DNA of 6,960 bases from Chloroflexota bacterium (lineage in GTDB: Bacteria; Chloroflexota; Ktedonobacteria; Ktedonobacterales; Ktedonobacteraceae): positions 1-6,960 of the forward strand of contig VBHS01000274.1 of assembly GCA_005881295.1 (NCBI GenBank). Direction: 5' to 3'. The notes below the pieces were generated by a model. That model was not told the origin of the DNA. It saw nothing but the letters and a program-made list of their open reading frames with translations, and made no database searches. The position numbers were made by a program, and so were the translations under genes. Positions 1 through 6,298 of the stretch are shown one piece after another (the first letter of the stretch is position 1; the number at the start of each line of letters is the position of its first letter).

Positions 1-1638
1 CAGCAGAGCCTGTGGGGGCAGCAGTTTAATGCGAGGCGCCGCCAGTTCAATCGCCAGCGGCAACCCATCCAGGCGCACACAGATCTCCGCAATCACCCTC
101 GCGTTGGTTTCGGTCAGTTCAAACGTTGGGAGAACAGCCCGCGCGCGCTGGAGAAAGAGCGCAACTGCCGCATAATGTGTGAGCGCCTCGTGCCCTGGAA
201 GCTGGTTGAGGTCCGGGAGTGTCAGCGGAGCCACCGGAAATTCATGTTCGCCCTGGGTGTGCAGCACAGCGCGACTTGTCACCATGATTTTCAGAGACGG
301 ACATATTGCCAGGAGCTCCTCCACTTGAGGAGCCGCCATCCCGATTTGCTCAAAGTTATCGAGTATCAACAGAAGGTGCTTATCTCGTAGCGCCATCCTT
401 ACCTGTCCAAAGAGGGATTGCTCTTTGATCTCGCCGATTTCTCTCATCTCCAGCACCTCGGCTATGGTTGGCACCAGCAGGTTGGGATTTGTAATGGCAG
501 CCAGCGGAACGAAGCAGACGCCATCGGCAAAATCTGCCCGCATCTGTTCAGCGACCTGCAAACTCAAGCGGGTTTTGCCGATGCCGCCCGTGCCCAGCAG
601 CGTGAGTAAGCGCACCTCTGGCCGCCTCAGCAAGGCGCAAATTGCTACCACGTCCCCCTCACGCCCGATCAAGGGTGTTAGAGGAGCAGGCACTTTCCAG
701 ATCGCTACTGGCTTGCTGCTGGCCAGGATACTCTGCCGTCCATTGCCTGGTAGGGGCGACCCTGTTTTTTGAACAGAAAGGACAGAGGTGTAGGAAGACC
801 GCGATGCCTCTTGAAGCGCCTGCTCCAGAGCATGGGCAAACTCCCGCACACTAGCAAAACGTTGCTCTGGTCTTTTAGCTAGCGCTCGTTGCACAACCTC
901 TTCCACAGCAGGCGAAAGGTCGGGTATCTGCTTGCTTAAAGATGAGGGTGGCGTCGAGAGGTGCTGTACTGCAATCTCAATGGGTGACCCGTGAAACGGC
1001 GGTGTTCCGCAGAGCCACTCGTACACCACAGCGCCCAATGCATACTGGTCGCTGGCAAGCACAGGATTCCCTTGCAACTGCTCAGGGGCCTCGTAGAGTG
1101 CTGTTCCCGCCACCTGTCGCTCCAGAACGTGCGTGCTGTAGGAGTGCAAATGATGCGCAAGCACAGCCAGACCAAAGTCACTGAGCAGTAACTCATCACG
1201 CTCGTTCAACAGAAGGTTCTCAGGCTTGACATCACAGTGGATCAACTGCTGGTTATGTGCATACTGCAAAGCCGAGGCTGCTTGCTGGACATAGGAGATG
1301 ATGGTGGTGAGTGGCAGCCGCGTACCGCCAGGATGGCGGAGGCGCAGCGAACCACGTGGGGCATACTCCATGACCAAAAACGGGGTACCTGCTTCCACAG
1401 CAAAATCAAGGATACGCACGATGTGGGGGTGCTCCAGGTGAGCGAGGGTTTGCGCCTCCCTTAAGAAACCGGCTCTCTCTTCTTCCTGCAGTACCACAGG
1501 CAAAAGTTTAAGGGCAGCCTTGCTCTTGAGATAGACATGTTCCCCCAGATAGACCTCGGCTGAGCCGCCGCGGCCCAGCAGGCGGATGAGTTGATAGGCG
1601 CCTATTTGCTGGCCTTCACGTGTTACCAAATCACTCAC
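1..1638 (-). CDS. Ser/Thr protein kinase fused to a STAND (NB-ARC-like) ATPase, partial (3' end beyond the left edge)
   Basis: One uninterrupted minus-strand frame of 546 codons runs from GTG 1638 to the window edge, so the C-terminus is missing. Residues about 15-275 are a Hanks-type kinase: P-loop GRGGSAEVYLG (22-32), ATP lysine K44 in AALK, alpha-C glutamate E61, catalytic loop HCDVKPEN with D136 and N141, DFG D154-G156, EAPE 183-186, and a C-lobe ending PEQRFASVREF. It would phosphorylate Ser/Thr. The residue before the catalytic Asp is Cys, so it is a non-RD kinase. After a linker of about 45 residues comes a P-loop ATPase: IGRE 324-327, Walker A GTGGIGKT 349-356, Walker B LLLILDNFEQ with D427, sensor VTSR 453-456, and GLPLAIELAA 525-534. 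This order is typical of STAND/NB-ARC proteins; the missing part probably carries TPR, WD40 or similar sensor repeats (inference). No transmembrane segment is visible, so it is probably cytoplasmic. GTG 1638 is chosen because AAGGAG lies 7 bases upstream and the kinase domain starts soon after. Targets are unknown. Confidence 0.93.
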   Translation of the reverse strand, partial: MSDLVTREGQQIGAYQLIRLLGRGGSAEVYLGEHVYLKSKAALKLLPVVLQEEERAGFLREAQTLAHLEHPHIVRILDFAVEAGTPFLVMEYAPRGSLRLRHPGGTRLPLTTIISYVQQAASALQYAHNQQLIHCDVKPENLLLNERDELLLSDFGLAVLAHHLHSYSTHVLERQVAGTALYEAPEQLQGNPVLASDQYALGAVVYEWLCGTPPFHGSPIEIAVQHLSTPPSSLSKQIPDLSPAVEEVVQRALAKRPEQRFASVREFAHALEQALQEASRSSYTSVLSVQKTGSPLPGNGRQSILASSKPVAIWKVPAPLTPLIGREGDVVAICALLRRPEVRLLTLLGTGGIGKTRLSLQVAEQMRADFADGVCFVPLAAITNPNLLVPTIAEVLEMREIGEIKEQSLFGQVRMALRDKHLLLILDNFEQIGMAAPQVEELLAICPSLKIMVTSRAVLHTQGEHEFPVAPLTLPDLNQLPGHEALTHYAAVALFLQRARAVLPTFELTETNARVIAEICVRLDGLPLAIELAAPRIKLLPPQALL

Positions 1639-1645
1639 GTTTGGT

Positions 1646-1651
1646 CTCCTT
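1646..1651 (-). promoter_or_regulatory. Ribosome binding site of the kinase-ATPase gene
   Basis: On the minus strand AAGGAG lies 7 bases before the GTG at 1638 and fixes that codon as the start. The site is partly self-complementary with the bases just upstream (CTCCT, two bases, AGGAG). This could slightly mask it in the mRNA, but the loop is too short for a strong hairpin. Confidence 0.75.
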
Positions 1652-1684
1652 GAGGAGCGATGCAGGGCCATTGAACGTGTTCAG

Positions 1685-1714
1685 TTGAGCACTGTTTCTG
1701 TTAACCTATACAAT
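1685..1714 (+). promoter_or_regulatory. Possible divergent promoter sharing the symmetric -10 box
   Basis: Because TACAATTGTA (1709-1718) is a palindrome, TACAAT also reads on the plus strand (1709-1714). TTGAGC (1685-1690) stands 18 bases upstream as a weaker -35 (four of six matches). If active it would start near 1721 and give the SDR gene a leader of about 135-145 bases. It is clearly weaker than the minus-strand promoter on the same bases. Confidence 0.3.
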
Positions 1715-1741
1715 TGTAAGGAAGTGAATACTACTTGTCAA
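1713..1741 (-). promoter_or_regulatory. Sigma70-type promoter for the kinase-ATPase gene
   Basis: Read on the minus strand, a perfect -35 TTGACA (1741-1736) is followed after exactly 17 bases by TACAAT (1718-1713), five of six matches to TATAAT. Transcription would start near 1706, giving a leader of about 67 bases before the GTG at 1638. The -10 is half of the palindrome TACAATTGTA (1709-1718). No experimental start site is known; the call rests on match and spacing. Confidence 0.65.
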
Positions 1742-1829
1742 GCGTACTTATTCTCAATTGGAGTGCTACGCGCCTTCCCTACGCCCCCGCGCCTACTACA
1801 ACTTCATACACCCAACGCAACCCATCAGC

Positions 1830-1859
1830 TTGACAACGCCAAACACGAACGGGTATGGT
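1830..1859 (+). promoter_or_regulatory. Candidate promoter of the SDR-LarA operon, possibly giving a leaderless mRNA
   Basis: A perfect TTGACA (1830-1835) is followed after 18 bases by TATGGT (1854-1859), four of six matches to the -10 consensus. The expected start, 6-8 bases further on, falls at about 1865-1867, on the ATG at 1867. No Shine-Dalgarno sequence precedes either 1855 or 1867, which fits leaderless translation. The weak -10 keeps confidence low. Confidence 0.4.
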
Positions 1860-2694
1860 TAAATACATGACAAACTTGCAATCACTCTTCAACATACAAG
1901 GACAGACAGTCGTTATCACCGGCGGCAGCGGCGAGCTGGGAAAACCCATGGCCCACGCCCTCGCCCAGCTTGGCGCGCAGGTAGCCATTGTCAGTCTTCA
2001 CGCCGCGTCGTCCGGCAAAGTCGCCGCCGCCATCCAGGCCGAAGGCGGCCATGCTATCGGCATCGCTTGTGATGTGCTCGACAAATCAGCCCTTGAGCAG
2101 GCCCTGGCGCAAGTTACCGCCGCCTTCGGCCCCGTCGATATCCTGATCAATGCCGCAGGCGGCAACAAACCACAGGCGACAACGTCAGCCGACCGCACCT
2201 TCTTTGACCTGGATAGCCACGCAGCCGAGTCCGTCTTTACCCTGAACTTCACCGGCACCTTCCTCGGCTGCCAGGTCTTTGGCCGCGGCATGGCCGAGCG
2301 CGGGCAAGGCTGCATCGTAAACGTAGCCTCCATGAACGCGCTGCGTCCACTAACGCGTATCCCCGCCTATAGCGCCGCCAAAGCCGCCGTCGCCAATTTC
2401 ACCCAGTGGCTGGCCGTGCACATGGCCCAGGAATACAGCCCGCACATACGCGTCAACGCCCTGGCCCCCGGCTTCTTTCTCACGGAACAGAACCGCTTCT
2501 TGCTGACCGATGCCAGCAGCGGTGCCATGACCCCCCGCGGCCAGGCCATCCTCGATCATACACCCATGAAACGCCTGGGCCAGCCCGAAGACCTGGTAGG
2601 TGCTCTACTCTGGTTGGTCAGCCCGGCCTCGGCTTTCGTCACCGGCATCGTAGTACCCATCGATGGAGGCTTTTCGTCCTTTAGCGGCGTGTAA
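1855..2694 (+). CDS. SDR-family oxidoreductase, D-mannonate oxidoreductase (fructuronate reductase)-like
   Basis: Classical short-chain dehydrogenase of 279 residues, cytosolic, probably interconverting D-mannonate and D-fructuronate with NAD(P)H. Visible signatures: cofactor-binding TGGSGELG (22-29), CDV with D73, NAAG (99-102), and catalytic N131, S159, Y172 and K176 (YSAAK). The C-terminus is PIDGGFSSFSGV. The stretches AAGGNKPQATT, SSMNA/ASMNA-type, IPAYSAAKAA, NFTQWLAVH, APGFFLTEQNR and the GGFS-SGV ending are as I remember them from the Bacillus YjmF/UxuB-type SDR, which is the basis for the substrate; other SDR sugar-acid dehydrogenases remain possible. The start is uncertain: ATG 1855 or ATG 1867 (MTNLQSLFNIQG). 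The second fits the promoter and typical N-terminus better and would give 275 residues. It is followed after 17-20 bases by the LarA-like gene, so the two probably share an mRNA. It is unrelated to E. coli UxuB, which is a different fold family. Confidence 0.88.
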   Translation: MVKYMTNLQSLFNIQGQTVVITGGSGELGKPMAHALAQLGAQVAIVSLHAASSGKVAAAIQAEGGHAIGIACDVLDKSALEQALAQVTAAFGPVDILINAAGGNKPQATTSADRTFFDLDSHAAESVFTLNFTGTFLGCQVFGRGMAERGQGCIVNVASMNALRPLTRIPAYSAAKAAVANFTQWLAVHMAQEYSPHIRVNALAPGFFLTEQNRFLLTDASSGAMTPRGQAILDHTPMKRLGQPEDLVGALLWLVSPASAFVTGIVVPIDGGFSSFSGV

Positions 2695-2703
2695 CAAGCA
2701 GAC

Positions 2704-2708
2704 AGGAG
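2704..2708 (+). promoter_or_regulatory. Ribosome binding site of the LarA-like gene; decides the start
   Basis: AGGAG lies 6 bases before ATG 2715 but only 3 before the overlapping GTG at 2712. Spacing therefore favours ATG 2715 as the true start, giving a protein one residue shorter than the longest frame. Confidence 0.65.
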
Positions 2709-2711
2709 CAA

Positions 2712-4007
2712 GTGATGATCTCTGGCAAAGGCTCGACAACCGCCATACTAACAAGTGAAGACGTCCAACAACTCGTAGCCCGTGCCTGTGAGCCCTTAGC
2801 ACTTGACGGCAAGCGCGTACTTGTCATCATACCCGATGGGACGCGCACCGCACCCATCCCTCTCTTCTTCCGCACACTGTACGAACAGCTTGGCCGGCGT
2901 GTAGCGCAGTTAGACTACCTTATCGCCCTTGGAACGCACCCGCCCATGTCCGACGAGGCCGTCGATCAACTTGTGGGCGTTCCGGCGAACGCGAGAGTGG
3001 AACAATACCCCAACGTGCGCATCTTCAACCATCAATGGTCAGAGCCGGAAATGCTCCGTACCATCGGCATCATCTCGCGAGAGGAAGCTGAAAACCTGAC
3101 CGGCGGCCTGCTCTCGGGCGAGGTTCCCGTCACCCTCAACCGCATGATCTTCGCCTATGACCAGTTGATCATCTGCGGCCCCGTCTTCCCCCACGAAGTC
3201 GCTGGCTTCTCCGGCGGCGCCAAGTACCTCTTCCCCGGCATCGCGGGACCCGACATCATCAATTTCACCCACTGGCTCGGGGCCCTCGTCACCAGTATGC
3301 ACACCATCGGCGTCAAAGATACTCCCACGCGCCGCGTCATTCACCGCGCCGCCGATTTCCTGCCGATCCCGCTGCTCTGCATGGCCATGGTCCTCAAAGG
3401 CCATGACCTGCACGGCCTCTACATCGGCCCTCATAGCGAAGCTTTCAGCGCGGCAGCCGACCTCTCCGCGCAGCTCAATATAATAACCGTCGACAGGCCC
3501 TTCAACCACGTCCTCTCCATGCCCTCGACCATGTATGACGACCTCTGGACGGCAGCCAAGGCCATGTACAAAACAGAACCCGCCATCGCCGATGGTGGCG
3601 AAGTCATCATATTCGCCCCCCACATCACCGAAGTTTCATACACCCACGGCCGCCTGATCGATCAAGTCGGCTACCATGTCAAAGACTACTTCCTCAAGCA
3701 GTGGGACCGTTTCAAAGACATCCCCGGCAGCATCCTCGCCCACAGCACCCACGTCAAAGGATCAGGCACCTACGATCTCGCCACCAACACCGAAACGCCG
3801 CGCATCCAGGTAACACTGGCAACCAGCATCCCTGCAGAACGCTGCCGCCGCATCAACCTCGGCTACCTCGACTACCGCGACATCAACCCCCATACATGGC
3901 AAGGGCGCGAACAAGAAGGCATCCTCGTCGTCCCCCACGCCGGCGAAATCCTCTACCGCGCCAAAAACCTGAGCAACACCGCCACGAAAGGACCACATAA
4001 TCCGTAA
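2712..4007 (+). CDS. LarA-superfamily nickel-pincer racemase/epimerase (DUF2088-type), possible sugar-acid 2-epimerase
   Basis: Protein of 431 residues (430 from ATG 2715), about LarA length, no signal peptide, cytosolic. LarA enzymes epimerise the C2 of 2-hydroxyacids using a nickel-pincer nucleotide bound to a lysine. Counting from GTG 2712, matching residues are D42 and R45 (PDGTRTAP, LarA D72/R75), H76 (GTHPPMS, H108), H161 and K171 (PHEVAGFSGGAK, catalytic H174 and cofactor lysine K184, same 10-residue spacing), and H187 (nickel ligand H200, same 16-residue spacing). K283 in the LWTAAKAMYK segment lies where LarA has K298, but a Thr (T280) stands near LarA Q295, so the substrate pocket differs from lactate racemase. 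The LarA superfamily includes malate racemase and a D-gluconate 2-epimerase; the D-mannonate-type SDR just upstream makes a gluconate/mannonate-type substrate the best guess (inference). The cofactor-making genes larB, larC and larE are not in the window. It ends in tandem stops TAATAA. Confidence 0.9.
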   Translation: MMISGKGSTTAILTSEDVQQLVARACEPLALDGKRVLVIIPDGTRTAPIPLFFRTLYEQLGRRVAQLDYLIALGTHPPMSDEAVDQLVGVPANARVEQYPNVRIFNHQWSEPEMLRTIGIISREEAENLTGGLLSGEVPVTLNRMIFAYDQLIICGPVFPHEVAGFSGGAKYLFPGIAGPDIINFTHWLGALVTSMHTIGVKDTPTRRVIHRAADFLPIPLLCMAMVLKGHDLHGLYIGPHSEAFSAAADLSAQLNIITVDRPFNHVLSMPSTMYDDLWTAAKAMYKTEPAIADGGEVIIFAPHITEVSYTHGRLIDQVGYHVKDYFLKQWDRFKDIPGSILAHSTHVKGSGTYDLATNTETPRIQVTLATSIPAERCRRINLGYLDYRDINPHTWQGREQEGILVVPHAGEILYRAKNLSNTATKGPHNP

Positions 4008-4040
4008 TAACCCATAGGGGTGGGGTTTACGCGCTGCACA

Positions 4041-4093
4041 TATGACATCCCGCGCTCCCCAAGATATATGTCAGGAAGACGCGGGATGTCATA
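4041..4093. repeat. Perfect 14-bp inverted repeat with 25-base loop
   Basis: TATGACATCCCGCG (4041-4054) is exactly the reverse complement of CGCGGGATGTCATA (4080-4093). The loop carries ATATGTCA (4066-4073), a third copy of the arm's TGACAT core in reverse, so the left arm could also pair with the loop. It lies 34 bases past the LarA-like stop. The RNA hairpin would be very stable and may act as a transcript-end or barrier element for convergent operons. No T-run follows on either strand, so it is not a standard intrinsic terminator. A dispersed repeat or mobile-element footprint is the other reading. Confidence 0.85.
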
Positions 4094-4127
4094 ATCCGAG
4101 AAGTATCAGCGGTGGTGCTTCTACGTC

Positions 4128-4367
4128 TTAGGAAAATGCATAGAACTCATCTATAGACCACCAACTACCTGAACTGGCAGTAAGCACAACCTTGATATAG
4201 CGTGCCGACTGTTTCGTAAAGGGAATAACCGTATAGGCGCTACTGCCCTGGCCGCTGGCAATAGCATTTCCCCAGGTGCTGCCATCATTTGGAATTGTAC
4301 CATTTTGTTGCCATCGAGCAATTACATTTACACTTTTACGAGATGCTGCCTTCAGGAGCAGGCACAT
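4128..4367 (-). pseudogene. C-terminal fragment of a discoidin (F5/8 type C) carbohydrate-binding domain
   Basis: A 79-codon minus-strand frame ends with the typical close of an F5/8C (CBM32-like) domain: NDGSTWGNAIASGQG, then SARYIKVVLTASSG, then SWWSIDEFYAFS at the stop. Such domains normally sit in secreted glycoside hydrolases and bind sugars at the cell surface. Here only roughly the last half of the domain is recognisable (about residues 26-79). The first 25 or so residues do not look like the family, there is no signal peptide or enzyme domain, and the frame overlaps the next remnant upstream. I read it as the tail of a destroyed gene and not as a small working protein. Confidence 0.6.
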
Positions 4368-4578
4368 CTACCAGTTGCTGTAACTGAAATCCTGCGGAGA
4401 TACTGGCCGCCAGATATTCTTCAAGAGTCCGGTGATAAAAGTGAACCTTCACCCCTGCCTCTGCCAAGCCTCGATAAGGAACTGCCTCAAGTTCGCATGC
4501 TGGTAAAAAATGTTCCTTTGTCAGTGTAGACAATGGCTGTGAGGATGACAAGGGGGTTAGCCACGACCGACTGCCCAA
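4336..4578 (-). pseudogene. Probable C-terminal remnant of a class I SAM-dependent methyltransferase
   Basis: This 80-codon minus-strand frame opens only with TTG, directly after an in-frame TAG. Residues about 43-76, VKVHFYHRTLEEYLAA then SISAGFQLQQLVDVPAPEG, match the pattern I know from the last strand-helix part of Methyltransf_11-type proteins (HRxLEEYLxxLxxAGF, then an EPxP-like tail). The SAM-binding motifs are absent and the N-terminal half is not recognisable. It overlaps the discoidin fragment by 32 bases in another frame, so two unrelated gene ends seem to have been joined by deletion. A NACHT-type tail (HRTFQEYLAA) was considered, but the AGF and PAPE elements favour methyltransferase. 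Confidence 0.45.
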
Positions 4579-4656
4579 CTACATAAAGGATGTTATGAGG
4601 AGGTCTCTGCATAAAAGCCATTTAGATAACTACACAACATCACAAACACATTGCCA

Positions 4657-5286
4657 TCAAAGCGTGATAAGGCCACGGCGTACCCCGCGGCTAACCGCGT
4701 CAGTACGACTAGAGGCCCCCAGTTTGGTTGAAATCGATGAAATATGAAACTTAACCGTGTGCTCACTGATCTGTAAACGGCGTGCAATTAGCTTATTCGA
4801 CAGGCCCTGACTCACCAGTTCCAGCACTTCACGCTCGCGATTCGTCAGCGCCTCATCCGGTGAACTGAGATTGAGCGCTCCCACCACCGGTACCGGGCGC
4901 TGCTCGGAGAACTGCTCGCTATACGCTACCGGTAACACCACGAATCCTTGCGCTACCGCCGTCACCGCCGCCTGCAGTTCCGCGCCGGTAGCTCCCATAG
5001 GCAACAGGCTCCAACCGCGCAAAGCTAAATTTCGCAGTATCGCCAGCGGCCGCTCATCGGCGTTGGTAAGCACCACCAGCGCGACCCTCCCGTCGTTCGC
5101 TATAGCACGTACCACCTCGTCCAACAACAGCTGGTCCACGACGATCACGTCGATAGTTGGGAGCTCTATAGTGATCTCCGCGAGGCTCGCCGCCTCGCCC
5201 ACCACCGCTATCTCAGTGGTGGTGAGCATGGCGCGCAAACCGGCAATCATCATCGGCGTCGGTGCCACAACAAAGACACGTATCAT
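4657..5286 (-). CDS. LuxR/NarL-family transcription regulator with a degenerate receiver domain
   Basis: Protein of 209 residues, the normal length for a NarL/FixJ response regulator. Residues 1-115 keep the receiver pattern (MIRVFVVA at the start, IVVD with D51, VVLT with T74). The acidic pair at the metal site is replaced by A8-P9, and the conserved lysine of the LLPKDA-type motif is M97 (LLPMGA). Metal-dependent phosphorylation is therefore doubtful although D51 survives. Residues 147-206 are a complete LuxR helix-turn-helix (LTNREREVLELVSQGLSNKLIA, then ISEHTVKFHISSISTKLG), so DNA binding and dimerisation should be intact. ATG 5286 lies 7 bases after the protease stop, with AAGGGA overlapping that TAA, which suggests translational coupling. 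No histidine kinase is in view. It probably controls its own operon or a stress set together with the proteases (inference). Confidence 0.88.
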   Translation of the reverse strand: MIRVFVVAPTPMMIAGLRAMLTTTEIAVVGEAASLAEITIELPTIDVIVVDQLLLDEVVRAIANDGRVALVVLTNADERPLAILRNLALRGWSLLPMGATGAELQAAVTAVAQGFVVLPVAYSEQFSEQRPVPVVGALNLSSPDEALTNREREVLELVSQGLSNKLIARRLQISEHTVKFHISSISTKLGASSRTDAVSRGVRRGLITL

Positions 5287-5293
5287 TGTTCCC

Positions 5294-6268
5294 TTATTCT
5301 ATATCCCTGTGCTCCAATGCTGCGACGGCCACATCGAGTGTAAGAATGCTGCCCCCTCGTACCAGGCGCATCTGTAACGAATCCTGCCTATCTTTCCTGG
5401 CGACGATATCCAGCAGCGACGCGGCATCATCTACCGGTTTGCCTGCCGCGTCCAGCAACAGGTCACCTATCAATAAGCCCGCCCTGTCGGCCTGCTCCTT
5501 GAGTTCACCCGTCTCCAAAGCTACGACCAGTAGCCCCGAGCCTCGTTTGGAGCTCACACCCGCCTTCTCCCGCAGGCTGGCCGGCAGATCCACCGTCTCT
5601 ACCTCGATCCCCAGAGAGATTTGCCGTCGCCTCGACAATCCCGCTATCCAGGAGCTTACCACATTACTGGGAATTGATACAGCCAGGTCCCCGCCAAAAA
5701 CCATCGCATTGACCCCCACCACCATCCCGTCAGCATTCAGCAGCGGCCCACCTGAATTCCCTGGCGCGAGAATAACATCCGATTTGATATAGCGTATTTG
5801 AAATTCATCCTCGCCCTCAGTAGACCTTGGCGCGCTGACCCCGCTAATGATACCCGCGGTGACAACGCCGCGCTGTCCCCAGGGATTACCCACGGCAAAA
5901 ACCCATTCGCCCACGCGCAAGCTGCCTGAATCCGCGGCCTCTACCGCTTGCAGATCATCCGCGCTCACCAGCAGCATCGCCACGTCGAGCTTTTTATTGC
6001 GATCCAATGCCTTCGCATCCAGGCTGCGACCATCCGCTAGATGCACCTGTATCTTCGTAGAATCATCGGGAACGACATGGTTATTCGTAATGATATAACC
6101 CTCGTGTCCATCAACCTTCCAGACAATGCCCGTACCCGCGCCACGCCCCTCCTTAACCACCTGCACGATGCTCGGTTGCACCCTCTTCACCATTTGCATC
6201 AGCGCGTGCGAAAACGCATCGGGCAGCAGGGGCGATACCGCCGGAGTAAAAACTGTTTCTTGAGTCAT
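5294..6268 (-). CDS. Trypsin-like serine protease with PDZ domain (S1C, HtrA/Deg-like)
   Basis: Complete protein of 324 residues. The protease domain (about 25-212) has the full triad: H64 in ITNNHVV, D95 in KKLDVAML and S172 in PGNSGGPL; GNPWG (127-131) is also typical. A PDZ domain follows (about 217-315), with the LLVVALETGELKEQADRAGLLIGDLLLDAAG core that would bind exposed C-termini or hydrophobic tails of substrates. Deg proteases degrade or refold damaged proteins. Unlike most HtrA proteins, the N-terminus (MTQETVFTPAVSPLLPDAF) has no signal peptide or membrane anchor, so it may work in the cytosol. The start at ATG 6268 has a modest AGG-type site 8 bases upstream (ACAGGT). It sits 30 bases after the preceding protease gene and 7 bases before the LuxR-type gene, in one operon. 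Confidence 0.92.
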   Translation of the reverse strand: MTQETVFTPAVSPLLPDAFSHALMQMVKRVQPSIVQVVKEGRGAGTGIVWKVDGHEGYIITNNHVVPDDSTKIQVHLADGRSLDAKALDRNKKLDVAMLLVSADDLQAVEAADSGSLRVGEWVFAVGNPWGQRGVVTAGIISGVSAPRSTEGEDEFQIRYIKSDVILAPGNSGGPLLNADGMVVGVNAMVFGGDLAVSIPSNVVSSWIAGLSRRRQISLGIEVETVDLPASLREKAGVSSKRGSGLLVVALETGELKEQADRAGLLIGDLLLDAAGKPVDDAASLLDIVARKDRQDSLQMRLVRGGSILTLDVAVAALEHRDIE

Positions 6269-6298
6269 GTATATACCTGTCTATCGTTCTTGCAAACC

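Larger units (their letters stand above)
4008..4656. other. Gene-poor region between the two operons, with an inverted repeat and gene remnants
   Basis: About 650 bases hold no intact gene. From left to right they contain a short G-rich stretch (4016-4025), the 14-bp inverted repeat, the discoidin fragment, the methyltransferase-like fragment, and an AT-richer stretch (about 4579-4656) just beyond the LuxR-type stop. I found no U-tract terminator for either operon; both the plus operon and the minus operon point into this region, so transcripts converge here. Confidence 0.6.

Noticed and set aside
175..1464. Several plus- and minus-strand frames of 60-115 codons
   Set aside because: All lie over the single continuous kinase-ATPase frame on the minus strand, which explains the whole stretch.
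3039..3623. 194-codon open frame on the minus strand inside the LarA-like gene
   Set aside because: Composition is that of an antisense shadow (acidic, Gly/Asp/Val-rich) and the plus-strand frame has clear LarA active-site residues throughout.
4041..4100. Standard intrinsic terminator
   Set aside because: The stem is strong but no run of T follows on either strand and the 25-base loop is long.
4305..4529. 74-codon plus-strand frame
   Set aside because: It lies opposite the two remnants, has no ribosome binding site that I can see and no recognisable domain.
4336..4578. Tail of a NACHT-type ATPase
   Set aside because: HRTLEEYLAA resembles the NACHT tail motif, but the following AGF and PAPE elements fit a methyltransferase C-terminus better.
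4593..4787. 64-codon minus-strand frame overlapping the end of the LuxR-type gene
   Set aside because: It is a different frame over the conserved helix-turn-helix coding sequence and has no motif.
4871..5377. 168-codon plus-strand frame
   Set aside because: It lies antisense to the LuxR-type regulator, is rich in Ser/Thr/Ala as expected for a shadow, and shows no recognisable domain.
5262..5792. 176-codon plus-strand frame
   Set aside because: Antisense shadow of the complete PDZ protease, with no motif of its own.
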